DNA of 64,000 bases from Limnohabitans sp. DM1 (GTDB lineage Bacteria > Pseudomonadota > Gammaproteobacteria > Burkholderiales > Burkholderiaceae_C): assembly GCF_001269385.1 (NCBI RefSeq), contig NZ_CXOO01000014.1:124171-188170 (forward strand). Direction: 5' to 3'. The translations under genes were made by a program, and so were the position numbers. Positions 28,301 to 31,289 of this stretch are shown piece after piece. Under the pieces are notes generated by a model. The model was not told the origin of the DNA and did no database searches. It was given only the letters and a program-made list of their open reading frames with translations. Position 1 is the stretch's first letter. Each line of letters opens with the position of its first letter.

Positions 28301-31289
28301 TGTATTCGAGGGCGGCGCCGACTTCGGCGACCACATTGATGGCGCCGTTGTTCGTGAGTTGGTCTGCGCCTTGGCTGCCGCTGTCACACACCAGGGTGAG
28401 CACGGCCGGGGTGGGCGCTGTGCTGTCCAGGGTGAAGCTGTAGTCTTGGGTGCGCTGGTTGCCTGCGGCGTCCATCACGCGCACTTTGACGTTGTTCAGG
28501 CCTTCGGTGGCGGTGTAGGTGCTGGTCCAGGTGCTGCCGTTGGTGCTGTAGCTGATTTCTGCATCAGCATCGACATCACCGAGCAACAACGTGCCCTCAC
28601 GACTGACAAGGTCTGCCGATTGCCCGCTGTCGCAATTCAAAGCAACGGTGAAAGCGCGGATTTGGCTGTCCAGCGTGAACACCATGGCCTCAGAGGTGGC
28701 CACGTTGCCTGCGGCGTCGGTGGCGCGCACTTGCACGGTGTTTTCACCTTCGACCGCAATGAAACTGTTGAACCAGGCTGTACCGTTGGTGCTGTACTCA
28801 AGCCGCGCATCACTGTCAGCCCCTGAAACGATCAACTCACCCTGATGGGTCAAGCCGTCCCCAATAACTGCGCTATCACAAGCCAAGGTCAGCAGCGGCT
28901 GGCTGATGTGATTATTGACCGTGAACACCAGTGTTTCGACCAAGCCTGAATTGCCTGCCGCATCCACACTGCGGACTTTGACGGTGTTGAGACCTTCACC
29001 AGCAGCGAACGTGGATGCCCACCCAATGCCATCGGTGCTGTACTGCAAAATGCTGCCGGGCTCGACAGAGCCCACACGCAAAGCGCCCTCTTGACTGATG
29101 TTGTCGGTTTCAGAGATGCCCGAATCACAAGCCAAAAACACGGTGGGCGCGTCAGGGCCTTGCGTGTCGAGGGTGAAGTCAAAAAAGGTCGTAGCACCCA
29201 CATTCCCTGCGCCGTCCACGACCCGGATCTGGACCTGATTCAAGCCTTCATGCGCAGTGAACGTGGTGGTCCAAATGCCACCATTGGTGCTGTACTGGAT
29301 TTGACTGTCAACATCTTGCGTATTGAGGCGCAACAAACCCTCAGAGGTCAGTCGATCAGGGATATCGCTGCCTGTGTCACAGACCAAACTCACAAGGGGA
29401 GCATCAGGCGCCTGGGTGTCCATCCAAAAATTCAGACTGCTGGTTTCACTGACGTTGCCAGCGGCATCTCTGGCACGGGCAGAGACCGTATTGAACCCCT
29501 CTTGTGCAGTGAACGTGGTGACCCAAGTCTGACCATCCAGACTTAACTCCACCGTGGTGCCCGCATCGAAAGCAATATTGATCCGCCCATCCACCGTGAT
29601 CTGATCGTTGTCGCGCCATCCACTGTCATTGACCAAACTGATGACGGGCGCAGAAGGGCGCTGGCTGTCCAGCGTGAAAGAAAAGTCCTGGGGACGCGCA
29701 TTCCCCGCGACATCCACAACACGCACAGTCACCAAGTTGTGACCTTCGGTCGGCACAAATGTGCTCACCCAGGTCTTACCGCCATCTGAACTGAAGCTCA
29801 AAGCAGACGATGTCTCGACATCTGCCAACATCAAAGAAGCTTCTTGCGTGATCTTGTCTGTAGGCACAGCGGTGTCACATTTCAATGCCACTTGATACAC
29901 GGGGACCAAGGTGTCCAAATTGAACGTCAGCGGCAGCGAGATGGCCTTGTTGCCTGCGGCATCGATGGCGCGCACATAGACGGTGTTGACCCCTTCTGCG
30001 GCGGTGAAAGTGCTCGCCCAGCTGCTGCCGTCAGTGCTGTATTCAAACTGAGCGCCGTCCTCAGCCAGGATGCTCAAGGCGCTGCTGTTGGTGATCTTGT
30101 CTGTCTTACTCAATCCGCTGTCACAGATCAGGCTCACCACAGGCACAGAGATGCTCTGGTCAATCGTCACTTGCAAAGTTTTCGCTGAACTGGTGTTGCC
30201 TGACGAATCGGTGGCGATCACGCTCACGCTGCCGCTGGCGATCGACTGGGTGGGCGTGACGCTCCATGTGCCGTCTGCCGCCACGGTGGTGCTGAGCACT
30301 TCGAGTGTGCCGGGCATGGTCACGCGGATGATGTCACCTGCCGTGCCCGTGCCGCTGATGGTCGGCGTGTCATCGTTGGTGCCTGCATCACCCACAACGC
30401 CACTGTCGCTGGAGGCATCGAGTTTGACCGTGAAGCTGGGCACTTTGGTGTCCACGGCATAAGTCGTTGAAACCGCAGAACCCGCATTCCCTGCTTGATC
30501 GGTGTAAGTCGATTGCAGACTCAAGCTCAGACCGCGATTGTCGGAGCCAGCCTCTGGCGTGAATGTCGCCTTCCAGACCAGCCCAGTTTCATCAGACACA
30601 AAATCACTCAGACTGCCATGCTGCGCAATGACATCGTCTTTGCTGAACCCTGTGACTTTTTCGCTGAATGTGATGGTGACGGTGGCTGTGTCACCCACCT
30701 TCAACACGGACTTATCCATCGTGATGGTGGCATCCGGGCGCTTGGTATCACTTGGCGCTACCGGTTCAGACTTGCCTTTGGACGCCAGCCCTGCTGCAGC
30801 CAACAAACCGCCAGCGCCCACCAGCCCCCACAGTCCAAAAATCCCCCCCCCTCCGGCAGCCACGGCACCAGGCACCAAAGCCACTGAATGCACTTGCGCC
30901 TGTCCGTACAAATCCGCAGTCCAGGAACTGGATGAAGCACCCCCAACCACTTGGTACTCCAGGATCTTTCCGGCTTGGTCGTAACCATAAATCCGGCAAT
31001 CATTGGATTTGCAAACATCAAAATAATTGTTGATGATGAAATCTGCGCCTTCAGAGAAATCGCCATCCAGCACCAATTCCAGATTTTTGGCAACGCGCCG
31101 AACATGGATCTTCTGAGGAGGCGAGACTTCCGGCAAGACCTTGTCGCTCAAAGTCAGCACCATCAATTTGGTTGAAGCTACAGCGTCAAGACTGACGGGG
31201 CTGGACTTGCTGGCTCGCACATTGCGGTTGATCGTCTCCGCACTTTGAACCACGCGCCCTTGGGCATCCAACATTTTGATTGACTTCAT
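1..31289 (-). CDS. Giant Ig-repeat/RTX adhesin, at least 10,429 aa, C-terminus outside window
   Basis: One frame is open from the ATG at 31289 to the left edge. The codon register (third base at multiples of 3) holds at every repeat I checked: 24, 957, 6012, 10908, 14904, 20319, 25065, 28668 and 30450. I found no in-frame stop. Order from the N-terminus: a short module (residues 1-183), about 90 Ig-like domains of 80-100 aa (down to about base 4870), a transition domain, then at least 1,400 aa of RTX repeats rich in GNDTL and GGAGND. Two main Ig types alternate: one with a TITFSEKVTGF core (Big_12-like) and one beginning LVCDSGSS and containing EYSTNGTTW. The family role is cell-surface adhesion or biofilm matrix, exported by T1SS using a C-terminal signal that must lie beyond base 1. 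No Sec signal peptide is present. The start has no clear Shine-Dalgarno; an alternative ATG lies at codon 6. The exporter genes at 49814-64000 are the obvious candidates for its secretion. Confidence 0.93.
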   Translation of the reverse strand, partial: MKSIKMLDAQGRVVQSAETINRNVRASKSSPVSLDAVASTKLMVLTLSDKVLPEVSPPQKIHVRRVAKNLELVLDGDFSEGADFIINNYFDVCKSNDCRIYGYDQAGKILEYQVVGGASSSSWTADLYGQAQVHSVALVPGAVAAGGGGIFGLWGLVGAGGLLAAAGLASKGKSEPVAPSDTKRPDATITMDKSVLKVGDTATVTITFSEKVTGFSKDDVIAQHGSLSDFVSDETGLVWKATFTPEAGSDNRGLSLSLQSTYTDQAGNAGSAVSTTYAVDTKVPSFTVKLDASSDSGVVGDAGTNDDTPTISGTGTAGDIIRVTMPGTLEVLSTTVAADGTWSVTPTQSIASGSVSVIATDSSGNTSSAKTLQVTIDQSISVPVVSLICDSGLSKTDKITNSSALSILAEDGAQFEYSTDGSSWASTFTAAEGVNTVYVRAIDAAGNKAISLPLTFNLDTLVPVYQVALKCDTAVPTDKITQEASLMLADVETSSALSFSSDGGKTWVSTFVPTEGHNLVTVRVVDVAGNARPQDFSFTLDSQRPSAPVISLVNDSGWRDNDQITVDGRINIAFDAGTTVELSLDGQTWVTTFTAQEGFNTVSARARDAAGNVSETSSLNFWMDTQAPDAPLVSLVCDTGSDIPDRLTSEGLLRLNTQDVDSQIQYSTNGGIWTTTFTAHEGLNQVQIRVVDGAGNVGATTFFDFTLDTQGPDAPTVFLACDSGISETDNISQEGALRVGSVEPGSILQYSTDGIGWASTFAAGEGLNTVKVRSVDAAGNSGLVETLVFTVNNHISQPLLTLACDSAVIGDGLTHQGELIVSGADSDARLEYSTNGTAWFNSFIAVEGENTVQVRATDAAGNVATSEAMVFTLDSQIRAFTVALNCDSGQSADLVSREGTLLLGDVDADAEISYSTNGSTWTSTYTATEGLNNVKVRVMDAAGNQRTQDYSFTLDSTAPTPAVLTLVCDSGSQGADQLTNNGAINVVAEVGAALEYSTNGTTWGSTFAPAEGANTVSVRVTDPAGNVSEPSSLSFTLDSAAPTAPTVGLVCDSGSITGAGTDKLTNTGTLSLSSVEAGGQLEYSINGVSWATTFAAAEGVNNVQVRVTDAAGNIGAVATYSFTLDTRAPDAPVLGLVCDSGPLGTDKITSDGRYSVSTSEVGGTLQYSTDGAAWGTTFTAAEGSNTVKARVIDAAGNAGAASTLSFTLDTGISKPTVALSCDSGVSSSDGITRNGALNLNSVDSDAQVQYSTDGQTWTSSFTAVEGTNSVTLKVTDAAGNVATSDILSFTLNAAEAVFTAQLDLSSNSGSPTDLLTQDLTPTISGTGTEGDIIRVTMPGTGEILSTTVAADGKWSVTAGTDVASGTVSVTATNPAGVVSVAKTLALQIDASITTPVISLISDSGSSATDKVTSNGAFAVSADSDSQLEYSTNGTTWTTTFNATEGANTVQVRATDAAGNVATSSAFSFTLDSQTSAFTVALSCDSGTASDKVSRNGALVITGAEAGADISYSTNGSTWTSTYTAAEGLNNVKVRVMDTAGNQRTQDYSFTLDSTAPTPAVLTLVCDSGSQGADQLTNNGTVNVAAEAGATLEYSTNGTTWGSTFAPAEGANTVSVRVTDPAGNVSEPSNLSFTLDSAAPVAPTVGLVCDSGSITGAGTDKISNTGTLSLSSVEAGGQLEYSTNGVNWATTFAAAEGANNVQVRVTDAAGNAGAVATYSFTLDTQAPDAPVLGLVCDSGSSGTDKISQNGSLTATSLEAGATLQYSSNGTAWGSTFAAGEGSNTVYARVVDAAGNTGAASQLVFTVDTQIVKPILTLASDTGTPGDLVTIDASLNAPGSAAGSAIEAGAVVEYSTNASSWTNTYSAIEGSNTVYARVRDAAGNIAVSDVLRFVLNTKAGTFTAGLDNNSNSGALTDLSTYYDTPTITGSGSEGDRIKVTMPGTGEVLTTVVDNNGLWSVTPTLAMASGNVQIERTLQAGNSVDATINLAVVIDQTVASPSVSLLCDTGRSQSDKISTLGNLNIGQIETDALVEYSTDGSTWSSTFTAQEGANTVQVRQTDKANNTSTPTVFSFTVDTGKPVPTVSITPIGGDDAVGPADAANLQTTITGAALGASEGDVVQIAVNGNTFSGTVNAVGSYNISIDTADLVADSDKTLEVLLNASDAAGNQASTSASRSYSVDTSAPQVQSIALDKTLLKAGDSATVTIRFSEKVIAFDVGDLVADNASLSGLATADDGLTWTATLVANSSIEDTSNLVQLSATYTDNAGNVGTAGASNNYSLDTKAPTATIKLADEALQAGETTTLTITFSEKVVNFSNDDVTVANGSLGTLSSADGIVWTGTYTPSINLEDSTNVITLANTYSDLIGNAGAVGTSGNYSVDTKAPSATVALKDAQGAPMTSLTAGQSAQLTITFSEAVKDFSNADVTAPNGTLSTLASTDGGTTWTATFTPNANVEVAANSISVNPNTYSDLAGNSGSAASSANYAVDTQGPTASITLSDSALTAGESAQVTIVFSEKVTGFGNNDVTVENGTLSTLATTDEGKTWVGTFTPTAGTADASNVMSVANSYTDVAGNPGASTSSANYAIDLKAPTASIALSDNALKAGESATVTITFSEKVKDFSNADITAPNGALSTFTASADGLIWTATFTPAVDTEAASNTLSLSTAYSDEAGNTGTTAQASYAVDTKAPSFTVKLDDASNSGAKSDRLTHDDTPTISGTGTKDDIIQVTMPGTLEVLSTTVAADGKWSVTPTLVIASGNVIVIATDPAGNTSAAQTLALVIDKTVGTPTLVLACDSGSSATDLISQTGQITVGNLEAGATIEYSTNGTTWSSTFTATDGANTVSVRQTDTAGNVSATSTLSFELDTTAPVPTVTINGIGGDDALSPADAVQTQTGITGSVSDAREGDVVKVLVNGQTFSGTVDALGNYSVSVATADLIADSGSAIEVVLMASDAAGNTQMASANRAYAVDITVPTVQSIVLDKSAVKLGDSATVTISFSEKVKAFDLSDLSADNATLSNLATADGGLTWTATLTPTANIEDTSNVVQVLANYTDLSDNPGTAGASNNYSVETKAPTATIKLTDEALQAGETTTLTITFSEKVQDFGNADVTVQNGTLGTLVSADGIVWTGTYTPSVNLEDTTNVITLANTYSDLIGNAGTVGTSGNYSVDTKAPSATVSLQDAQGAPMTSLTAGQSAQLSITFSEAVKDFSNADVTAPNGTLSTLASTDGGTTWTATFTPSANVEVAANSISVNPGTYSDLANNAGAAAASANYAVDTQGPTASITLSDNALTAGESAQVTIVFSEKVTDFDNTDVTVENGTLSTLATTDGGKTWVGSFTPTAGTADASNVMSVANSYTDVAGNPGASTSSANYAIDLKAPTASIALSDNALKAGESATVTITFSEKVKDFSNADITAPNGALSTFTASADGLIWTATFTPAVDTEAASNTLSLSTAYTDEAGNAGTVATATYAVDTKAPSFTVKLDDASNSGAKSDRLTHDDTPTISGTGTKDDIIQVTMPGTLEVLSTTVAADGKWSVTPTLVIASGNVIVIATDPAGNTSAAQTLALVIDKTVGTPTLVLACDSGSSATDLISQTGQITVSNLEAGATIEYSTNGTTWSSTFTATDGANTVSVRQTDAAGNVSAASTLNFTLDTTAPVPTVSINAIGGDDALSPADAVQTHTAITGSVSDAREGDEVKVLVNGQTFTGTVDALSNYSVSVATADLIADSGSTLEVVLMASDAAGNTQMASTTRAYAVDITVPTVQSIVLDKSALKVGETATVTIGFSEKVKAFDLSDLSADNATLSGLATADSGLTWTATLTATANIEDTSNVVKVLANYTDLSDNPGTAGVSNNYSLDTKAPTATIKLADEALQAGETTTLTITFSEKVVNFSNDDVTVANGSLGTLSSADGIVWTGTYTPSINLEDSTNVITLANSYSDLIGNAGTVGTSGNYSVDTKAPSATVSLQDAQGAPMTSLTAGQSAQLTITFSEAVKDFSNADVTAPNGTLSTLASTDGGTTWTATFTPNANVEVAANSISVNPGAYSDLAANAGSAASSANYAVDTQGPTASITLSDSALTAGESAQVTIVFSEKVTGFGNNDVTVENGTLSTLATTDEGKTWVGTFTPTAGTADASNVMSVANSYTDVAGNPGASTSSANYAIDLKAPTASIALSDNALKAGESATVTITFSEKVKDFSNADITAPNGALSTFTASADGLIWTATFTPAVDTEAASNTLSLSTAYTDEAGNAGTVATATYAVDTKAPSFTVKLDDASNSGTLTDLMTSDATPTISGSGVEGDLIRVTMPGTLEVISTTVAADGTWTVTPNLAISTGTVSVVAIDVAGNTSTAQTLNVVIDQVIAVPTLTLTCDSGSSSTDNASRFGALTLAGLEAGAQVDYSTDGLQWTTTFNAAEGLNRVTVRVTDGAGNSALSVPLNFTLDTTVAAFAVALACDSGTASDLITHTPNLILSGVEAGAHVQYSTDGTSWANDFQASEGANAITVRVTDSAGNQRTQNLAFQLQSVKPSAPVITLVCDGGLSSSDLISAKGGINVSHGTGTVLAYSTDGSTWGTTFVATEGVNKVYARATDTAGNVSDASSLSFTLDTTTPAAVLTTLVCDSGSSGSDRLSKQALLQSVTSESGGQIEYSTNGSTWLTTFSAMEGANAVQIRVTDAAGNVGAVSTFNFTLDTLAPTVPTLALVCDSGSSGTDKISQSGSILATTLESGATLQYSVDGLAWGSTFAAGEGSNTVQARVVDAAGNAGPATTLSFTVDTFISKPTLTLVSDTGTPGDKVTIDGSLNVPGSAGGSAIESGAVVEYSTNGTSWTNTYSAAEGNNTVYARVTDQAGNSAVSDMLTFVLNTKAGTFTAGLDNLSNSGSLNDLITRQDTPVISGTGAVGDRIRVTMPGTNEVLDAVVDINGLWSVTPSLTISSGNVLVARTLQAGSSVDSTVSLAVIIDKIAASPTVSLLCDSGASSSDKITTVGNLNIGQIESDAVLEYSTDGSTWGSTFTAQEGLNTVQVRQTDKADNISTPTVFSFTLDTQVPVPSITVAAIGGDDAVGPADAANPSTTITGVALQASQGDLVQVQVNGQTYTGTVNAVGGYNIQIDTVDLVDDADKKLEVFINATDAAGNAASAQASRTYSVDTSAPSVQSVTLDKTVLKAADTATVTVRFSEKVQAFDLGDMSADNASLSALASTDGGLTWTATLTASSMIEDTSNLVQVFSNYTDLAGNAGTTGSSGNYSLDTKAPTAVIALADEALKAGETTTLTITFSEKVQGFSNEDVTVQNGTLGTLSSADGGITWIGTYTPNANTEVALNTIALANTYSDLIGNAGVAVTSGNYSVDTKAPSASIVLKDFTNTVVTSLTAGQSAAVTITFNEAVKDFSNADVNAPNGQLSTLASTDGGVTWTGTFTPNANVEVAVNSLSINPGAYSDLAGNAGGAASSANHAVDTQGPTATITLSDTDLQANETAVLTITFNEKVSNFDSTDVRVENGTLSTLATTDGGRTWVGTFTPANAQDSSNVVRLSNGYTDVAGNQGSSAVSANYALDRLAPTATISLSDTALTAGESATVSIAFSEAVQGFSNGDVSAPNGTLSTFTANADSTVWTATFTPTANFLALNNTLTLASTYSDLANNAGTAASALYSVDTRAPSFTFQLNDASNSGATSDRITNDDTPTISGTGAADDIIVVTFPGSGEVLSSTVGANGQWSLTPSLTMASGSVSVLARNSAGASSLPQTLALTIDKSVAQPTVALVCDSGASASDRISQSAELVISGLENGASVSYSTNGTAWASTFTATEGLNTVWVRQTDVAGNVATSSALTFTLDTTAPAPTLSIEPVFGDDAIGPVDAQALSTAVSGDVTQARAGDLVSVFVNGRTFTATVDLSGHYSVDVTTTDLIADTDRSLDVVLSASDAAGNQANASASRAYTVDIVAPVVQSLSIDKSSLKVGETATVSMVFSEKVTAFDVSDITAANGSLSQLLSSDGGTTWSAVFTPSMNIEDTSNVLQITATYTDLAGNTGSGLSSANYSLDTKAPTAIIQLANETLKAGDTTTLSIRFSEAVQNFSQDDVTVQNGSLGTLSTADGGLTWTGTYTPLSNLEDASNVITLANTYTDLVGNAGQTGTSGNYSLDTKAPTATILLKSAGLAITSLTAGQSADVTITFSEAVKGFNNADVLAPNGTLSTLTSADGGITWTGTFAADAAIEDATNNITVAQASYTDMAGNAGAAAASANYAIDTQGPSASISFSDVDLLAGETSTVTITFTEKVTGFSNADVTVQNGTLSTLTSTDGGGTWVGTFIPGQVQSASNVLSLANSYTDLAGNQGAAATSANYAIDRLSPTASISLSNTAIKAGESATVTITFSERVSGFSNADVSAPNGTLSTFTASADGLSWVATFTPSANIQVPVNSLSLASTYTDLAGNAGTAASASYAVDTRAPSFTGRLDDSSNTGAKSDLVTSDDTPTITGTGSNGDVITVTMPGTGEVMTATVGANGLWSVTPTLAISSGNISISATSTGGATAATQTLAVVIDKTIANPVVVLVCDSGISAVDKITQQGAISVTAEAGATLEYSTNGILWLTTFTANEGLNTLTVRATDGAGNAAVSSPLSFTLDSSVADYTVALLCDSGLATDKVTSASGLQTTGVVAGDAISYSLDGGSTWLGTFVPVEGGNAFQVRVSDAAGNVRIKDMAFTMDTLRPDQPVISLVCDGGLNGSDRITAQGAINVSHETGATVMFSTDALTWSTTFAAAEGANTVYARAMDLAGNLSEVGTLVFRLDTTAPSNPTVALACDSGSSASDKLSLNGSLQISTAETGGFIEYSTNGSAWATTFAASEGANTVRVRVTDLAGLVSGVTEWAFTLDSQAPIAPALALICDSGSSGTDKITHSGAILATTLEAGGSLQYSTDGAAWAATFAAGEGVNTVKARVVDAAGNAGAVSTLTFTVDQRITKPSLSLICDTGTPSDLVTTQGGLQVLGADAGALIEYSSNGSSWISSYSAVEGSNTVYVRSTDAAGNQAISDPLNFTLNTKGDTFTAVLANTSNSGTLTDLTTNDDTPTISGTGKPGDSVKVTMPGTLEELNTTVDINGLWSVTPVNPISSGLVVVNYTGATNATQNLAVVIDKTVGNPSVSLLCDSGVSSSDKVTTIGSMNVTSESGALLEYSTNGNTWSVTYTATEGDNSVQVRQTDVAGNISTPVVFNFTLDTTSPAPVLTVGAITGDNGIGPVDAQAALTAVTGAVTQARAGDAVSVMVNGKTVTGVLNAVGHFSLNVDTADLIADPDKTVNVLVIATDAAGNSRSISQSHTYTVDTLAPTVQSMAISKASLKAGETATVTIVFSEKVTGFDLGDVAAENAVLSNLLSSDGGQTWTATLTPASNVTDTSNIITLGPVYSDLSGNGGTGSTSGNYSLDTQAPTAVITLGSEFLKAGESTTLTVKFSEAVQGFSNEDVTVANGSLGTLTSADGGTTWQGTFTPTSNVEDATNLVALANTYTDLVGNAGSSSVSGNYILDTKVPSAQVTLKDASGAAVTRLTAGQNATLTLVFSEAVQNFDNSDVTAPNGTLSTLASSDGGITWVGTFTANAGIEVASNSITVAAAGYKDLAGNLGGTASSVNYAVDTQGPTASISLSDVNLQAGETAQVTIAFSEKVTGFDNSDVRVQNGTLSTLVSTDGGQTWLGTFTPDAVQVATNSVHITNGYNDLAGNNGLVATSANYAIDRLSPAAVVRLSDASLKMGESATVTITFSEKVLGFSNADVSASNGTLGSFTASADGLVWTATFTPAAGVEADSNSVVLANTYTDEAGNAGTVASASYAVDTRAPDFTVKLDDASNSGNLSDLITRIDIPTLSGTGFKGDTIVVTMPATGEVLSTTVDASGAWSVTASLAMSSGTISVVAMDPAGNTSAAQTLAVVIDKTIATPTLSLACDSGASSSDRITSLASLSLGNVESGASVTFSTDGNTWSTTFAAAEGANTVMLRVTDGAGNVASAMPLSFTLDTAVSNFTVALACDSGASAADAITQSAILALTGVEAGASVEYSTNASTWASTFTAVEGSNTLSVRVTDAAGNQRSQSLAFTLDTTAAAAPVIALVCDSGLSATDQISQLGAVNASSAAGTAVQYSTNGSTWASTFTAVEGVNTLQVRAVDAAGNLSPISSLSFTLDNSAPLAPTVSLSCDSGASSSDKLSTSGSLQVSTPETASLIEYSTNGSTWATTFSAAEGVNAVKVRITDAAGLVGAITDYSFTLDTTGPDAPSVGLVCDSGSLGTDKISNVGTVAASSLEAGATLQYSTDGSTWSTTFAAGEGSNTLRVRAIDSAGNVGTPATLNFTLDTLVTKPTLVLACDSGTSGDNISNNGAISVVGASVGDVLEFSTDGSIWMGTFSAVQGSNSVRIRASDAAGNRVVSDVLNFTLDNTAPSPTVTLSCDSGTSGIDQYTNAGTITVAGYAAGEVLSYSTDGGASFSSTFFAVDGLNTVTVRAIDGAGNVGLSNSLSFTLDTALNSPKLSLTSDTGSSSTDRVTSNVALSLSFDPGTDALADVRTFYKVTLANGTPVRDWAASYVQPTLDADYTVSVKVVDKAGNERTDALDFTRLTLNPTTPTLSLKTDSGRSALFMSDRITNDGLVKYSQTYASGVTVTYQFSTDGGGSWSAPTATFSPITDGAYQVRAIATDQVGNFSTSTPLTFTLDTTGPAAPTVSLLCDAGVDGDLLTNDGRISVSGVEANGIVQYSTNGGNTWTTTFSATEGINAVQVRAVDVANNNGTDRVFSFLLDLSTQAPTLALTCDSGSSSSDKITKDGRISVDNVESGGTVSYNLNGAGWSDSFAVPTTDGQHTLQARVTDPFGNVSVTTSLTFTLDSTTSLAESFFSSSLLNYAVLNGVATGGAVVGSAINVSATINEVVQAGSFIRLALDTGAVVTLTAATEGRLLEGTYTVGPNESTADLTINSILGARLTDLAGNVITDVSIPLGFNLGDNNNIVVRWGMSGTEQGDLFNGLVRGVGLNDDFDGLAGSDTISYSSATLAVTINLQTGVASGTNVAANSDSLVSIENAVGGLGADVIFGSAEANIIDGGAGTDSVSAGAGDDTLISGAGADTIDGGTGDDWFIFDGAATAGASGTLTGGAMASFADGVGSTDSLMNIEHMLGTAFADALGGDSGTNSIIGGAGNDTLWGGAGNDSLRGDDGNDSLAGGSGDDTLVGGSGNDTFFGDAGIDLVDYDADLSAVNVDLFTSLGTDGYGNQDSLVGVENLQGSKFNDSLIGDSANNLLMGGAGNDYLWGRAGADTLQGGAGDDTLASSGGALLEGGDGSDWVNYAQVAVGVSVDLTAGRASVGAATDLISQVENAYGSILSDRIVGDGQDNILVGGQGNDTILGGLGNDTIYTLGSDSTTLIDGGLGDDFMNISAAGVITAGDGNDTITFEQLGGDFSGINLQGGAGTDKLQLIGSGQIFDLTVADTVTGGRVLGALTSVEVIDIGSGLNQLKLGTDMANVEMITGQNGAAAFLRIDGVNGKVFLPDGWDILDANADLAADTMQIEGSSYLLYTNRGSTGGNDTVAVQNGVSAVYLSQLSSASTFWMGTPGPDFATGRGGNDTMNGAGGDDTLRGGAGNDSINGAAGNDWADFTPNSGDVTGAVTVNLVAGTVQGATGNDSLFSIENVLGAGGNDSLVGDSLGNWLSGAAGQDTLSGGLGDDTLTGGAGNDTLIGGAGNDWADYSQAASGVTVSLGVSLGTMGTSLGVGSVAIAGNGSVWGAEGTDILTGIENVYGGFGADLLVGDTVANFLQGGAGRDTLRAVAGNDTLWGGAGDDSLVGGSGADAFVLEVGNDTYVGGETVSPGPADTLDLRAFSGNITALATPVNNVASVTVNGGQTYGTDEVRYMDVWLFGNGNVTFHTFVGAAGTTTGTWAETISTGSGNDSIWSGGGADSIVSGAGNDTISPGANATADEADTVDGGAGVDWLLYQSGNAIWVSLDGGSASFQQVSISGATLGADYVRGFEHIWTGSAADRVWGSAASESIIAGSGADTIWGGGGSDYIDAAGTDALSDTIFAGMGNDTIYTGGGASEFVSVSGGDNYIHMGDLASNSYTSYQSDTVYAGAGNDTIVNFMGSPYYGTWGSTGITHIDAGNGNNWIQAGSGTFGAERVITGSGNDYIDVGKTGESATATDTVSSGAGNDTVYVGNGFESSSYVQSVNAGAGDDQVYASGVGFNYMFGDAGHDTLVGGSGTNTLLGGDGNDSLVGGVSVDSIMGDAGNDTLIGGAGADFLWGGDGNDDIRTDGVSASVFGGLGNDTILSTGTSKYLQGDAGDDYFVQTGGAVSVISAGLGNDTIFTTGSSSVETIYGGYGNDFIDARNGGSTNGDRLFGDEFLVETIGGNDTIYSSDGASTVFGGGGDDLITTGFSADSVNGHTGNDTLITNAG
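4870..7761 (-). repeat. Array of CDSG-type Ig-like domains (C-terminal-most array)
   Basis: About eleven Ig-like domains with a period near 250 bp. Each has a TLDTT-type linker, an L(A/T/V)CDSG motif and an EYSTNGTTW-like core. The cysteine is present in most copies (for example near 4900, 5975, 6220, 6470, 6720, 6970, 7220 and 7470) and absent near 5430 and 5720. The array joins the Big_12-like block to the RTX region. Confidence 0.8.
7762..10122 (-). repeat. Eight-domain block, diverged copy 1
   Basis: This is the most C-terminal copy of a block of about 790 aa: five Big_12-like domains (period about 300 bp), one DAREGDxVxVxVNG-type domain, one CDSG domain and one TISGTGxxGDxIxVTMPG domain. 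It has the same order as the blocks at 11905, 14275, 18451, 20824 and 23197 but is clearly diverged in DNA. Confidence 0.8.
10123..11904 (-). repeat. CDSG-type Ig array of about 1.78 kb (copy 1)
   Basis: Seven CDSG-type Ig domains with a period near 250 bp, lying between two eight-domain blocks. It matches in length and order the arrays at 16651-18450 and 25573-27378. Cysteines are visible near 10365, 10615, 10865, 11110, 11365 and 11610. Confidence 0.8.
11905..14274 (-). repeat. Eight-domain block, copy 2 (2,370 bp)
   Basis: Same domain order as the other eight-domain blocks. The boundary is the conserved start of the TVKL-type segment at 11905. It is adjacent to copy 3 with no array between, as in the 18451-25572 triplet, but the two copies differ at many bases. 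Confidence 0.8.
14275..16650 (-). repeat. Eight-domain block, copy 3 (2,376 bp)
   Basis: Same eight-domain order, ending at the conserved boundary at 16651. The length is an exact multiple of three and differs from the near-identical units by only one codon, so the folding pattern is kept although the DNA has drifted. Confidence 0.8.
16651..18450 (-). repeat. CDSG-type Ig array of 1.80 kb (copy 2)
   Basis: Seven CDSG-type domains. Six carry the cysteine (16355 in the neighbouring block; 17160, 17415, 17665, 17910 and 18160 within). The copy near 16910 reads SDTG instead. It corresponds domain by domain to 25573-27378. Confidence 0.8.
18451..20823 (-). repeat. Eight-domain block, near-identical unit 1 of 3 (2,373 bp)
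   Basis: Same anchor sequence at 18451, 20824 and 23197, exactly 2,373 bp (791 codons) apart. Long stretches are base-for-base identical to the next unit: for example 18481-18540 equals 20854-20913. The copy nearest the C-terminus is on the low-coordinate side. This indicates recent duplication or ongoing homogenisation. Confidence 0.93.
20824..23196 (-). repeat. Eight-domain block, near-identical unit 2 of 3 (2,373 bp)
   Basis: Central unit of the tandem triplet. Its last 600 bp (about 22550-23190) are almost identical to the end of unit 1 (about 20180-20820), and its first part to units 1 and 3. Scattered differences are mostly silent. Confidence 0.93.
23197..25572 (-). repeat. Eight-domain block, unit 3 of 3 (2,376 bp), half diverged
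   Basis: The part from about 23280 to 24460 is nearly identical to units 1 and 2. The rest, to 25572, is a diverged version resembling the end of copy 3 (15586-16650). The abrupt change suggests a recombination or gene-conversion boundary near 24460. Confidence 0.88.
25573..27378 (-). repeat. CDSG-type Ig array of 1.81 kb (copy 3)
   Basis: Seven Ig domains plus a terminal TISGTG-type domain. The domain-by-domain order, including the longer GSAGGSAIE variant near 25770, matches 16651-18450. Cysteines are seen near 26080, 26345, 26595 and 26840. The copies near 25830 and 27085 lack it. Confidence 0.8.
27379..30414 (-). repeat. Long N-proximal CDSG-type Ig array (3.04 kb), diverged
   Basis: About eleven CDSG-type domains and one TISGTG-type domain. 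Copies between 28540 and 30100 are visibly less GC-rich and less alike than those downstream, so the array looks older or less homogenised. The cysteine is present in most; near 29625 it is NDSG. Confidence 0.8.
30741..31289 (-). other. N-terminal module of the giant adhesin (BapA/LapA-prefix-like) with Gly/Ala hydrophobic stretch
   Basis: Residues 1-183. Residues 61-91 have the pattern of the BapA-type prefix: a hydrophobic strand (NLELVLDG) followed by an aromatic end (INNYFD). Two cysteines follow at 93 and 98. Residues 141-170 are Gly/Ala-rich and hydrophobic, with VAAG at 143-146 and AAAG at 164-167. In LapA-type adhesins this region is a retention plug cut by LapG at a di-alanine site ([T/A/P]AAG). 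The resemblance is by eye only, and no lapG or lapD gene is in the window. The first Big_12-like Ig domain begins right after, near TKRPDATITMDKS. Confidence 0.5.
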